Assembly: GCF_001661965.1 (NCBI RefSeq)
Contig: NZ_LYWZ01000022.1
Location: forward strand, 62,001 to 126,000
DNA: 64,000 nt
Source: Croceicoccus mobilis
Lineage (GTDB): Bacteria > Pseudomonadota > Alphaproteobacteria > Sphingomonadales > Sphingomonadaceae
Reading direction: 5' to 3'
Every line of letters begins with the position of its first letter. Positions within the stretch are counted from its first letter, which is position 1. The translations under genes were made by a program, and so were the position numbers. Below, one piece after another: positions 18,498-27,167 of this stretch. The notes under the pieces are model-generated. The model saw only the letters and a program-made list of their open reading frames with translations, was not told where the DNA came from and searched no databases.

Positions 18498-18538
18498 AGG
18501 GGCGCGGACGGCAATTGCTGTCCGCGCCCTTTCTTTTT
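18498..18538 (+). terminator. Intrinsic terminator of rpsF-rpsR-rplI
   Basis: A GC-rich stem (GGGCGCGGAC at 18500-18509 with GTCCGCGCCC at 18520-18529) closes on an AATT loop through further G-T/G-C pairs and is followed by TTTCTTTTTG. It starts about 30 bp after the rplI stop. Confidence 0.93.
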
Positions 18539-18590
18539 GTGCGCTTGCGGCAGTCGGGGCTTTGAAATGTTGGACATTGCAAGCTAGCTA

Positions 18591-20054
18591 ATGGCGATGA
18601 AGACACCCCAGGAAATAATCGAAGAAATCACCCGCCTCTATGACGAGGCCCGCAGCGCCCTTCGCGCCGACATGATCGACTATGCGAAGCACGGCACCGT
18701 GCCCGACAGGATGAAGCGCACCGATGGCACCTATGCCTATCCGGAACTGCGCCTGAAATATTCCGGCAATGGCAAGACCGCGGCAGAACGCGCATCCGAA
18801 GTCCCGCGCTCCTTTGCGCGGCTGACGCGGCCCGGGCGCTATGCGACGACCATCACCCGTCCCAAGCTGTTCGCCAACTATCTCGAGGAACAGCTCAAGC
18901 TGATCCTTGAAGATCATGAGGTCACGGTCGATGTCGGCCGCTCGCGGCAGGAAATCCCCTTCCCCTATGTGCTCGACGGCGAGGCCGCGGCGGAACTTGC
19001 CCGCGTGTCGCCGATGGAGCTGGCTCAGCATTTCCCGGCGACCGAACTGGCGCTGATCGGGGACGAAATTGCCGATGGCGTGGCGATTGACGCGGCCCAG
19101 ACCGCGCCTATGCCGCTATCCCTGTTCGATGGCCTGCGCACCGACTTCAGCCTCGCGCGCCTGCAGCACTATACCGGCACCGATCCCGAGCATGTGCAGC
19201 GTTTTGTCTTGTTCACCAACTATCACCGCTATGTCGACGAATTCGTGGATTGGGCGGCGGAGCAGCTGGGCAATGGCTATTACACCGCGCTGGCCGGTGC
19301 GGGCGGTCTGTATATCGACGAAAAGCGCGCCAATGCCCGCGCGATCCTTTCGGACACGGCATGGCGGCGCCACCAGATGCCCGCCTATCATTTGATCGCG
19401 CCCGATGGCGGCGGCATCACGCTGGTCAATATCGGTGTTGGCCCGTCCAACGCGAAGACGATCACCGACCACATGGCGGTGATGCGGCCAGAAGCATGGC
19501 TGATGATCGGCCATTGCGGCGGCCTGCGCCCCAGCCAGAAGATCGGCGATTACGTCCTCGCCCACGCCTATCTGCGCGACGATCACGTATTGGACAGCGT
19601 GCTGCCGCCCGAAATCCCGCTGCCCGCGATTGCCGAGGTGCAGCAAGCCATGGCGGGCGCTGCCGAAGAGATCAGCGGCACCGGCGGCGCAGACCTCAAG
19701 CGCCGGATGCGCACCGGCACCGTCGTCACCACCGACGATCGTAACTGGGAATTGCAGGTGTCGAAAACCGCGCAGCGCTTCTCCCTGTCGCGCGCGGTGG
19801 GCATCGACATGGAAAGCGCCACCATCGCGGCGCAGGGTTATCGCTTCCGCGTCCCCTATGGCACCTTGCTATGCGTGTCGGACAAGCCGATCCATGGCGA
19901 GTTGAAGCTGCCCGGTCAGGCCAATCGCTTTTACGAAGAGGCGATCGCCAGCCATCTCCAGATCGGCATCCGCAGCTGCGAATTGTTAAAGGCCGAGGGC
20001 GAGCGTCTGCACAGCCGCAAGCTGCGCGCGTTCAACGAACCGCCGTTCCGGTAA
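18591..20054 (+). CDS. amn: AMP nucleosidase
   Basis: A 487-residue enzyme, close to the usual length, that hydrolyses AMP to adenine and ribose 5-phosphate and so helps set adenylate levels. The N-terminal regulatory domain (PQEIIEEITRLYDEARSAL, YPELRLKYSG) and the C-terminal phosphorylase-like catalytic domain (NIGVGPSNAKTITDHMAVMR, MIGHCGGLRPSQKIGDYVL, GIDMESATIAAQGYRFRVPY, CVSDKPIHGELKLPGQANRFY) are both intact. The ATG at 18591 follows a CTAGCTA stretch with only a weak ribosome binding site; the next in-frame ATG is two codons on. It is monocistronic. Confidence 0.95.
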   Translation: MAMKTPQEIIEEITRLYDEARSALRADMIDYAKHGTVPDRMKRTDGTYAYPELRLKYSGNGKTAAERASEVPRSFARLTRPGRYATTITRPKLFANYLEEQLKLILEDHEVTVDVGRSRQEIPFPYVLDGEAAAELARVSPMELAQHFPATELALIGDEIADGVAIDAAQTAPMPLSLFDGLRTDFSLARLQHYTGTDPEHVQRFVLFTNYHRYVDEFVDWAAEQLGNGYYTALAGAGGLYIDEKRANARAILSDTAWRRHQMPAYHLIAPDGGGITLVNIGVGPSNAKTITDHMAVMRPEAWLMIGHCGGLRPSQKIGDYVLAHAYLRDDHVLDSVLPPEIPLPAIAEVQQAMAGAAEEISGTGGADLKRRMRTGTVVTTDDRNWELQVSKTAQRFSLSRAVGIDMESATIAAQGYRFRVPYGTLLCVSDKPIHGELKLPGQANRFYEEAIASHLQIGIRSCELLKAEGERLHSRKLRAFNEPPFR

Positions 20055-20064
20055 CGGCGGTTCG
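20036..20064. terminator. Perfect hairpin overlapping the amn stop codon
   Basis: CGAACCGCCGTT (20036-20047) pairs perfectly with AACGGCGGTTCG (20053-20064) around a CCGGT loop. The TAA stop of amn (20052-20054) spans the loop and the second arm. No T-run follows, so it is a strong hairpin rather than a textbook intrinsic terminator; it lies between two convergent genes. Confidence 0.5.
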
Positions 20065-20078
20065 CTGGCCGGGCGCGT

Positions 20079-20579
20079 TCACTCCGGCCAGATCATGTTT
20101 TCTGCCGCGGCGATCGTATCGTCAAAAGAACGGATCGCGGTGAGGAACACCGATTGCGGGATCCCTTCCGTGCCGGTGACGATGTCCCAGCTCATCCACG
20201 GATCGCCTTCGTCATCCAGCGTCATGCTGGCAAAGCGGCGCTTGTCCATGAAGTCGAGCATCTGCTGCGCCGTCATCGGCTTGTCAGCGTCGAAGCCGAT
20301 GACAAACTGTAGCGAATCGCAATTTTTTCGCGTTTCCTCGTCGCAACCGTAGAACCAGATCGACACTTCGCGGCCCGACAAATCGGTGGTGATCCGCGGA
20401 TCGCCATAATCGTCGGTCTCCAGCGTGGCGGAATAGCCAGCCGCGCCAAGCGCCTTTACGATGCTGGACGGTTCGCCGGCGGTGACGGTCGGCGTCGCTT
20501 GCTGCTCCTGCGCCGAAACAGGCGCAGCCGCCATCATCGCCGCCATCGCCAGCGGCACGAACCCATTGCGAAACATCAT
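20079..20579 (-). CDS. Secreted YbjN-domain protein
   Basis: A 166-residue protein with a signal peptide (MMFRNGFVPLAMAAMMAAAP, cleavage near VSAQ). The mature part has the YbjN-type pattern: SIVKALGAAGYSATLETDDY, EVSIWFYGCDEETRKNCDSL and a C-terminal MSWDIVTGTEGIPQSVFL. The two cysteines around the central loop may form a disulfide. YbjN relatives are linked to stress and envelope phenotypes in enterobacteria, but exported versions such as this one are uncharacterised. It is convergent with amn, 24 bp away. Confidence 0.72.
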   Translation of the reverse strand: MMFRNGFVPLAMAAMMAAAPVSAQEQQATPTVTAGEPSSIVKALGAAGYSATLETDDYGDPRITTDLSGREVSIWFYGCDEETRKNCDSLQFVIGFDADKPMTAQQMLDFMDKRRFASMTLDDEGDPWMSWDIVTGTEGIPQSVFLTAIRSFDDTIAAAENMIWPE

Positions 20580-20660
20580 TGGAATTCCCCTTCCAGAGCG
20601 CGCGGCGCAGGCCGCGTGCCAGACCAGCCGCCTGCATGGCAGCGATCTGTTGCGGAAAGG

Positions 20661-21452
20661 TTATTTCAGAAACTTGATCATTTCGAGGCCAAGCGCCTTT
20701 TCGACGACGCTCGACATATGGGTGCCGGGCATGGTGGCGTAATGGCCATCGGGCAGCGCCTCGACCAGAGCGGTGGGCGAACCATTGTCGCGATCCTCTG
20801 TGCCGCACAGCACCAGCACAGGCATTTCGGGGATCTTCAGATCCGCTTCGGTCAGGTTGATCCGGCTGGAAAGCAGCAGGCGCGCCGCGACGCGGTCGAC
20901 CTTCATCGTCTTCATGAAGGAAACCGCGAAATAGGCCTCGTCGCCGCGCTTTACATCGTCGAAATTGTCGATGGCGTCGATGAACCAGTCGGCGCGGCGG
21001 TTGAACGAAAGCAGCCCCTCCAGCCCCATGCCCACCAGCATCAGCCGGCGCGGATTGAGCCCGTTCACCACACCCCCCAGCACGGTGCGCGACCCCAGCG
21101 AGAAACCGCCGAGATCGTAATCGGTGAGGCTGTAATGACCGATGACATCGTCAAGGTCGTCGACCAGCACGGCGGGCGGGTAATTCGCCGGATCGTGCGG
21201 CGCGCCGCTTTCGCCATGGGCGCGGAGATCGGGCATGATGACGCTGAAGCCAGCCTCGGCCAACCGGCCGGCGTGGCCGTATTTTATCCAGTTCATCTGC
21301 GCGCTGGAAAAAAGGCCGTGTAGCAGCACGACAGTACGATCCGCCCCGCCGGGTGCGCCTTCCATCCGGTGGACCGCCAGCTCGACCCCGTCGCGGGCTA
21401 TCACGGTATCGCGGTAAACGATGGCGGCGGCGGTCTTGCTCTCTTCGGTCAT
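20661..21452 (-). CDS. Alpha/beta hydrolase
   Basis: A 263-residue alpha/beta-hydrolase. VVLLHGLFSSAQMNW carries the HG oxyanion motif, the nucleophile elbow is GGFSLGSRTV, the acid lies in LVLCGTEDRDN and the His in MPGTHMSSVV. An esterase, thioesterase or related hydrolase is likely; the substrate is unknown. It is transcribed away from the marR operon, with about 95 bp between its start and the palindromic operator, so a regulatory link is possible but not shown. Confidence 0.75.
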   Translation of the reverse strand: MTEESKTAAAIVYRDTVIARDGVELAVHRMEGAPGGADRTVVLLHGLFSSAQMNWIKYGHAGRLAEAGFSVIMPDLRAHGESGAPHDPANYPPAVLVDDLDDVIGHYSLTDYDLGGFSLGSRTVLGGVVNGLNPRRLMLVGMGLEGLLSFNRRADWFIDAIDNFDDVKRGDEAYFAVSFMKTMKVDRVAARLLLSSRINLTEADLKIPEMPVLVLCGTEDRDNGSPTALVEALPDGHYATMPGTHMSSVVEKALGLEMIKFLK

Positions 21453-21546
21453 GCCCCTGCCCTAGCCCCTCTGCCACGGCACGCCAAGCCCGATGCCGGG
21501 ACCTATGCAGCGATAGCTGCGCAGATGCAGCATACAAAGCCTTGCC

Positions 21547-21566
21547 ATAATAAGCATGCTTATTAT
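21547..21566. promoter_or_regulatory. Perfect 20-bp palindrome, candidate MarR operator
   Basis: ATAATAAGCATGCTTATTAT is a perfect inverted repeat with no spacer, in GC-rich surroundings. It overlaps a likely -10 element (TATTATAT at 21561-21568) with a TTGCCA at 21543. It lies directly upstream of the marR-emrA-emrB operon. Size and symmetry fit a MarR dimer site for autorepression. Confidence 0.75.
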
Positions 21567-21579
21567 ATCGACGCTCGAA

Positions 21580-22023
21580 ATGGAAACCACGACCTACAGA
21601 ATCGTCGATGCGGCCAAGCGGCTGCGCAAGCTCTTCGACCGCCACGTGCGCGAAGTCGGCATGACCGCCCCCCAGGCCCGCCTGCTGATGCTTGTCGCGC
21701 GCGAACCCGAACAGACGCAGAGCTTCTATGCCGCAGAGCTGGAGGTCGAACCGATCACGCTGTGCCGCATGGTGGACAGGATGGAGGATGGCGGCTTGCT
21801 GGAACGCCACGCCGATCCGGCAGATCGCCGCGCCCGCCTCGTCGGCTGTTCGCCGCAAGGGCAGAAGAAGGTGAACGAGATGAGATCCATCGTCGACCAG
21901 TTCAACATCGAGATGATGAGCGCATTCACCCCTGAAGAGCGCGACACGATCGAGCGTGGGCTGAAGCTGATGAGCGACAGGATCAACACGATGACAGAGG
22001 AACGGGAGGCCGCCCATGGCTGA
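21580..22023 (+). CDS. MarR family transcriptional regulator of an efflux operon
   Basis: A 147-residue winged-helix regulator with the MarR pattern VGMTAPQARLLMLVAREPEQ, a recognition helix around ELEVEPITLCRMVDRMEDGG, and the wing ADRRARLVGCSPQGQKKV. The start is placed at 21580 because the upstream in-frame ATG (21556) lies in the centre of the operator palindrome. If the -10 is at 21561-21568, the transcript would begin only a few bases before 21580, giving a nearly leaderless mRNA, consistent with the absent ribosome binding site. It overlaps emrA by 8 bp and probably represses the operon until a drug-like ligand binds. Confidence 0.88.
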   Translation: METTTYRIVDAAKRLRKLFDRHVREVGMTAPQARLLMLVAREPEQTQSFYAAELEVEPITLCRMVDRMEDGGLLERHADPADRRARLVGCSPQGQKKVNEMRSIVDQFNIEMMSAFTPEERDTIERGLKLMSDRINTMTEEREAAHG

Positions 22024-23086
22024 AGCCGACCCCCAGTTCCCCGCCGAGAACAGCACCATGAGCGAGAACGAAGCCCAGGCCGAAGCGCCGCGCCGCAAGA
22101 TACTGCGCCGTGTGCTGACCATCGTCATCCCCGTGCTGATTGCCGCCGGGATCGGCGCGTGGTGGTTCATGGGCCAGGGCACCATCAGCACGGATAACGC
22201 CTTTATCAAGCAGGACATGGTGAGCGTAAGCGCCGAAGTCGGCGGCCGCGTGACCGAGATCTATGCCAAGGACGGCCAGCAGGTGAAGGCAGGCGATCCG
22301 CTGTTCCAGATCGACAAGGAGCCCTACGAACTCGCCATTGCCGATGCCAGGGCGGCGCTGGCGCGGGCGCAGGCCAATGTCTCCACCCTCTCGAACTCGG
22401 CCGATCTTTCGGGCGCCGATATTGCCGCAGCGCGTGAAGACATCGCCTTTGCCCAGTCGCGCTTTAATCGTCAGCAGGCGCTGATGGACAAGGGCTTTAC
22501 CACCCGGGCCGATTACGACGCGGCCCAGCATGCCGTGCAGCAGGCGCGCGAGGAATTGCGCGCGGCGCAGGCCCGCCAGACCGCGGCACAGGCCCAGCTG
22601 GCGCAGGGTTCCGCCGTTCCGGGCGAGAACCCCGGCGTCGCCGCGGCGAAGGCACAGCTGGCACAGGCGGAGCTGAACCTTCGCCGCACCACGGTGCGCG
22701 CGCCGATGAACGGCCAGGTCTCGCAGACCGACAGGCTGCAACTGGGCGCGCAGGTCGTGGCCGCCGTGCCGATGCTCGATATCGTCGCGCTCGACAGCAC
22801 CTATGTCGAAGCCAATTTCAAGGAAACCGACCTTGATACGATGCAGCCCGGCCAGCCCGTGGAGGTCGAGATAGACGCTTATCCGGGCGTTGCGCTCAAA
22901 GGCCATGTCGAAAGCATTGGCGCGGGAACCGGTAGCGAGTTTTCCGTTCTCCCCGCGCAGAACGCCACGGGCAACTGGGTCAAGGTGACGCAGCGCGTTC
23001 CCGTACGCATTGCGGTGGACGATAACAGCCAGCGCAAGCTGATCTCCGGCCTCTCGGCATCGGTCACGGTGAACACCGAGGACTGA
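22016..23086 (+). CDS. emrA: EmrA-like membrane fusion protein (HlyD family)
   Basis: A 356-residue periplasmic adaptor of a drug efflux pump. One N-terminal membrane anchor (RRVLTIVIPVLIAAGIGAWW) is followed by the first half of the lipoyl domain (STDNAFIKQDMVSVSAEVGG), an alpha-helical hairpin rich in Ala/Gln (about residues 95-220), the second lipoyl half and beta-barrel (RAPMNGQVSQTDRLQLGAQV, EANFKETDLDTMQPGQPVEV). EmrA links the inner-membrane transporter EmrB to an outer-membrane TolC-type channel, which is not encoded here. Its start overlaps marR and its stop is 4 bp before emrB, so coupling is likely. Confidence 0.93.
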   Translation: MAEADPQFPAENSTMSENEAQAEAPRRKILRRVLTIVIPVLIAAGIGAWWFMGQGTISTDNAFIKQDMVSVSAEVGGRVTEIYAKDGQQVKAGDPLFQIDKEPYELAIADARAALARAQANVSTLSNSADLSGADIAAAREDIAFAQSRFNRQQALMDKGFTTRADYDAAQHAVQQAREELRAAQARQTAAQAQLAQGSAVPGENPGVAAAKAQLAQAELNLRRTTVRAPMNGQVSQTDRLQLGAQVVAAVPMLDIVALDSTYVEANFKETDLDTMQPGQPVEVEIDAYPGVALKGHVESIGAGTGSEFSVLPAQNATGNWVKVTQRVPVRIAVDDNSQRKLISGLSASVTVNTED

Positions 23087-23090
23087 TCCG

Positions 23091-24701
23091 ATGGCGAGTG
23101 CGGCAGCAGACGGCCCCGGCGCCAAGGCCGGACGGAAGAACGCGGCGGCGCGCCCTGCCGCCGCGTCTGCCGATGTCCCGCATATCGAGGCGAAGAACCG
23201 CCCGGTCCTGTTTTTCGCGATCATGGCCGCGGCGCTGTTGCAAGTGCTCGACACTACCATCGCCAATGTCGCGCTGCCCCATATGCAAAGCAGCCTTGGC
23301 GCGACATCCGACACGATCACATGGGTGCTGACGAGCTATATCGTCGCATCGGCCATCGCACTTCCCACCACCGGCTGGCTGTCGGGCCGCATCGGCACGC
23401 GTAAGCTGCTGCTGATCGCGGTGACGGGCTTCATCACCTTTTCCGCGCTGTGCGGACTTGCCACAAGCCTGACCGAAATCGTGCTCTTCCGGATCGGTCA
23501 GGGTCTTGCCGGCGCTTATATCATGCCGCTCAGCCAGACGGTCATGCTCGACACCACGAAACCGTCAAAGCACAGTGCGGCGCTGATGATCTGGGCCATG
23601 GGGATCATGGCCGGGCCCATCGCCGGCCCGATCCTGGGCGGCTATCTGACCGAGAATTTCGACTGGCGATGGGTGTTCTTCGTCAATGTGCCGATCGGGC
23701 TGCTTTCGCTATTCCTTTTGGTCGTGAACCTGCCCGAATGGGAAAAGATCAGCGTCAAGTTCGACCGTGTCGGCTTTGCGCTTGTCGCCATCGCGATCGC
23801 CTCGCTGCAGATGCTTCTCGACCGCGGCGAACAGGTGGAATGGTTCGATTCGGTAGAGACATGGATCTATCTCGCCCTTCTCCTGTCCTGCAGCTGGGCG
23901 GCGGTGGCGCACATGGTCTTTGCCAAGAATCCGCTGTTCGACCGCGATCTCTTCCTCGACCGCAATTTCTCCATCGCTCTGATCATCATCCTGATGGTCG
24001 GACTTTGCCTTTTCGCCACGCTCGCCCTGCTGCCGCCGATGCTGCAGGGCCTGCTCGGCTATTCGGTGATCGACACCGGCTTTGCCCTTTCGCCGCGCGG
24101 CATTGGCGTGCTGCTGTGCATGCCGATATCGACTGCGCTCATCAAAAAGGGGCTGGATACGCGCTGGGTCGTCGGGGGCGGGTTTGCGATCGTGGGCCTC
24201 TCCATGTTCGAAATGTCGCGCTGGTCGCTGGCGGTGGATACAAGCCATATCGTGTGGACCGGCCTGCTTCAGGGCGTGGGGATCGGCATGTGCTTCCTGC
24301 CATTGAACACGGTCGCCTTTGCCACCCTGCCGGCCAAGGCCCGCGCGACGGCCTCCTCCATGCTCAACCTGTCGCGCTCCATCGGATCGTCGATCGGCAT
24401 CTCGATCGTGGTGACGCTCCTGGCGCGCAATATCCAGATCAACCATGTCGAACTGGGCGCGAACCTCACTTCGCAGTCCCTCGGCGCGTTCGACCTCAAC
24501 AAGCTGGCGCAGATGAAGCCCCTAGGCTCGGCCGCCATGCAGATCGCCGATGCCGAAGTGAACCGGCAGGCGGCCATGATCGCCTATATCAATGATTTCT
24601 GGCTGATGGGCGTGGCCTGTTTCGCGACGCTGCCGCTGGTGCTTCTTTTAAAGCCGCCCAAGCAAGGCGGCGATGCGGCACCTGCCGATATGGGGCACTG
24701 A
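23091..24701 (+). CDS. emrB: EmrB-like multidrug MFS transporter (DHA2 family)
   Basis: A 536-residue transporter of the 14-helix DHA2 type that exports hydrophobic drugs with proton influx. Landmarks are the first helix motif MAAALLQVLDTTIANVALPH, GWLSGRIGTRKLL (motif A), and AGPIAGPILGGYLTENFDWR with WVFFVNVPIGLL (motif C region). The N-terminal about 35 residues are an Ala/Arg-rich cytoplasmic extension. It completes marR-emrA-emrB and converges on the GFA gene 8 bp away. Confidence 0.94.
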   Translation: MASAAADGPGAKAGRKNAAARPAAASADVPHIEAKNRPVLFFAIMAAALLQVLDTTIANVALPHMQSSLGATSDTITWVLTSYIVASAIALPTTGWLSGRIGTRKLLLIAVTGFITFSALCGLATSLTEIVLFRIGQGLAGAYIMPLSQTVMLDTTKPSKHSAALMIWAMGIMAGPIAGPILGGYLTENFDWRWVFFVNVPIGLLSLFLLVVNLPEWEKISVKFDRVGFALVAIAIASLQMLLDRGEQVEWFDSVETWIYLALLLSCSWAAVAHMVFAKNPLFDRDLFLDRNFSIALIIILMVGLCLFATLALLPPMLQGLLGYSVIDTGFALSPRGIGVLLCMPISTALIKKGLDTRWVVGGGFAIVGLSMFEMSRWSLAVDTSHIVWTGLLQGVGIGMCFLPLNTVAFATLPAKARATASSMLNLSRSIGSSIGISIVVTLLARNIQINHVELGANLTSQSLGAFDLNKLAQMKPLGSAAMQIADAEVNRQAAMIAYINDFWLMGVACFATLPLVLLLKPPKQGGDAAPADMGH

Positions 24702-24708
24702 TCCCGGA

Positions 24709-25152
24709 TTACTCGGGGACTTTCAGCCCCGCCTTTGCCCATGCCCCGATCGCGCTGTCCAGTTCGGTGACCTTAACACCGGGCAGATGGCTGGTGTCTT
24801 CCCATGCGGCATGCTTGCTTTCGATCCCGCAGTTCGAGGTGGGGATGAAATAGCCCGGATCGTCAAAACTGCCGATGGTGAGATCGAGATATTTGCTGTC
24901 GTTGAAGCCAAAGCCCAAAGGCGTGCCGCATTTCGCGCAGAACGGGCGATGGGCGATGGGGCTGGAATCGTACCACTGCGGCTCGCCCTGCCATTCGAGC
25001 CCTGCCGTATCGACATTCTTGAACGCGATGGAGACGCCGCCGGTTGCGCGCTGACACATGCGGCAGTGGCACAGATAGGCCTCGTTATCGGCGACATCTA
25101 CGCTGTAGCGCACCGCGCCGCATTGGCAGCCCCCTGTCATGTGCTTGGTCAT
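24709..25152 (-). CDS. GFA family zinc protein (glutathione-dependent formaldehyde-activating-like)
   Basis: A 147-residue protein with the family zinc-site cysteines: GGCQCGAVRY near the N-terminus, CHCRMCQRATGG, and FCAKCGTPLGF. The fold is named after an enzyme proposed to catalyse the glutathione-formaldehyde reaction, but most members have unknown function, and no formaldehyde oxidation genes are near. Two ATGs (25152 and 25140) are possible starts, both with weak ribosome binding sites. It lies 10 bp downstream of the next gene on the same strand. Confidence 0.85.
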   Translation of the reverse strand: MTKHMTGGCQCGAVRYSVDVADNEAYLCHCRMCQRATGGVSIAFKNVDTAGLEWQGEPQWYDSSPIAHRPFCAKCGTPLGFGFNDSKYLDLTIGSFDDPGYFIPTSNCGIESKHAAWEDTSHLPGVKVTELDSAIGAWAKAGLKVPE

Positions 25153-25161
25153 GTCGTGCCG

Positions 25162-25836
25162 TCATTCCGTTATGTAGAACTGATTGGCTGGTGCCTTGCT
25201 GCGCCCATCCGCATCCGATGCGATATGATAATCGATGGGCTTGCTGGAGATCGCCTCGCCCTTTTGCACATCGAAGATCTCGAATTTCGTATCACCTGCG
25301 GCATCGCTGATAATGAATGAAACGCGGCCATCATCGAGCACGCGACCAACATCCAGCGTGCGGATACGCTTTGCAATGGTGAAACTGCGAAAATCGGAAA
25401 AGCGCACGAATACTCCGTCGAGCAGCGGGTCGGCGTCGGTTTCTTCGGCCCGAACGTAGAGGATCAGACCCGTGTCGCGAATGTTTTCAAATCGGGCGAC
25501 CGTTGTTTCAGGGTCATCGAACAGCCGGCGATGCCGACCGGTTGCCGCGTCGAGAAGCATGAGATCGCGCAATCTCTCTGAATAGGCCGACCCCCGGTGG
25601 TAGAGCAGAAACGGCCCCGCCTTGCCGTCCACATTTACCAGTTCAGCGGCGACGACATCGTCACCTTCGCTCTCGCCCGAAGCGCTATAACTGCCCGACC
25701 CGACCGCGCCGAGCCCGGTCCCGGCCATTGCGCCGCCAGCCAAGCCCATCACCAGCAGCGCCGCGATGATCCCGATGACGAGCAAGATCGCAGCGGCAAC
25801 CGTGTTGAACCGCCGCAGAAAACGAAAGACGCGCAT
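25162..25836 (-). CDS. Hypothetical single-pass membrane protein with C-terminal soluble domain
   Basis: A 224-residue protein: basic N-terminus (MRVFRFLRRFN), one membrane segment (TVAAAILLVIGIIAALLVMG), a Gly/Ser-rich linker, then a soluble domain of about 160 residues with repeated short strands (LMLLDAATGRHRRLFDD, LDVGRVLDDGRVSFIISD) that could form part of a propeller-like or beta-rich fold. The start at 25836 follows a GAGGGGGAAG ribosome binding site. I recognise no characterised family. It is probably cotranscribed with the downstream GFA gene. Confidence 0.65.
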   Translation of the reverse strand: MRVFRFLRRFNTVAAAILLVIGIIAALLVMGLAGGAMAGTGLGAVGSGSYSASGESEGDDVVAAELVNVDGKAGPFLLYHRGSAYSERLRDLMLLDAATGRHRRLFDDPETTVARFENIRDTGLILYVRAEETDADPLLDGVFVRFSDFRSFTIAKRIRTLDVGRVLDDGRVSFIISDAAGDTKFEIFDVQKGEAISSKPIDYHIASDADGRSKAPANQFYITE

Positions 25837-25916
25837 GAAATGACTTCCCCCTCTGGCCAACTAGCCATCGGGGCAAGCATCCCATGCGCGCCTGTAATTA
25901 CAAGCTTTTTAGCGCG

Positions 25917-26942
25917 TCAGCCCTTTTTCAGGTGACGGCGGCCCAGCAGTTCGGCGATCTGCACCGCGTTAAGCGCCGCGCCCTTGCGCAGGTTGTCAGA
26001 AACGCACCACAGCGCAAGGCCATTGTCGACCGTGCTGTCGTCGCGCACGCGGCTGACATAGGTGGCGTAATCGCCCACGCATTCGACCGGCGTGACATAG
26101 CCGCCGTCCTCGCGCTTATCGACGAGCATGATGCCCGGGGCCTCGCGCAGGATGTCCTGCGCGGCTTCCGCCGACAGCTCGTTCTCGAACTCGATGTTGA
26201 GCGATTCCGAATGGCCGACAAAGACCGGCACGCGCACGCAGGTCGCCTGCACCTTGATCTTGGGGTCGAGGATCTTCTTGGTCTCGACCACCATCTTCCA
26301 CTCTTCCTTGGTCGAGCCGTCATCCATGAAGACGTCGATGTGGGGAATGACGTTGAAGGCGATCTGCTTGGTGAACTTGGTCGGCTCGGCCTGATCGCCC
26401 ACGAAGATCGCGCGGCTCTGTTCAAACAGCTCGTCCATGCCCTGCTTGCCCGCGCCGGAAACCGACTGATAGGTGGCGACGACGACGCGCTTGATCTTCG
26501 CCGCATCGTGCAGCGGCTTCAGCGCGACGACCATCTGCGCGGTCGAGCAGTTGGGATTCGCGATGATGTTCTTCTTGGTATAGCCGTCGATGGCTTCGGG
26601 ATTCACCTCGGGCACGATCAGCGGCACGTCCGGGTCCATGCGATAGAGCGACGAATTGTCGATCACCACGCAGCCCGCGGCGGCAGCCTTGGGCGCGTAT
26701 TCGGCCGTAGGGCCGGAGCCTGCCGCGAACAGCGCGATATCGTAGGCTGCAAAATCGAAGTGCTCGATATTCTTGCATTTAATCATCTGGCCGGTGTCGC
26801 CAATCTCGATCTCGGTCCCGGTCGAGCGCGGCGAAGCGACTGCTGCGATCTCGTCATAAGGAAAGGCACGCTCGGCGAGAATGGCCAGCATCTCGCGTCC
26901 GACATTGCCCGTGGCTCCAACGACTGCCACCCGATAACCCAT
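25917..26942 (-). CDS. asd: Aspartate-semialdehyde dehydrogenase
   Basis: A 341-residue enzyme that reduces aspartyl phosphate to aspartate semialdehyde with NADPH, the branch point to lysine/DAP, threonine and methionine. The NADPH site is VAVVGATGNVGREMLAIL, the catalytic Cys lies in IANPNCSTAQMVVALKPL, and the active-site His region is RVPVFVGHSESLNIEF. The C-terminus ends LRKGAALNAVQIAELL. It is monocistronic with its promoter in the 26943-27167 spacer. It supplies DAP precursors for the Mur pathway genes elsewhere in the window. Confidence 0.97.
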   Translation of the reverse strand: MGYRVAVVGATGNVGREMLAILAERAFPYDEIAAVASPRSTGTEIEIGDTGQMIKCKNIEHFDFAAYDIALFAAGSGPTAEYAPKAAAAGCVVIDNSSLYRMDPDVPLIVPEVNPEAIDGYTKKNIIANPNCSTAQMVVALKPLHDAAKIKRVVVATYQSVSGAGKQGMDELFEQSRAIFVGDQAEPTKFTKQIAFNVIPHIDVFMDDGSTKEEWKMVVETKKILDPKIKVQATCVRVPVFVGHSESLNIEFENELSAEAAQDILREAPGIMLVDKREDGGYVTPVECVGDYATYVSRVRDDSTVDNGLALWCVSDNLRKGAALNAVQIAELLGRRHLKKG

Positions 26943-27167
26943 GATACTTGCTTTCTTGGCTATGATAGATAATTGCGCGAATATCCGTTGGGTCTACCAA
27001 CGGTGTGCGCCCGGTAGAGGCTATGCGGCAATTCCGCAAGCAAATGCGGGTTTTGGGGGTGAGAGCGGAGGTTTTAGCGGCGGCGGCTTTTGCGGCCCTG
27101 GGGATGGGAGCGAACTGTTGCCGGACCATCTATTGCGGGTATCGCCTAACTTCGCTTAAATGTTGCG
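26943..27167. other. 225-bp divergent spacer between asd and an AT-rich orphan gene
   Basis: It contains the promoter region of asd (AT-rich near 26945-26985) and a Gly/Ala-coding-like GC-rich stretch with no supported gene. Composition shifts sharply to AT-rich at about 27160. Confidence 0.4.
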
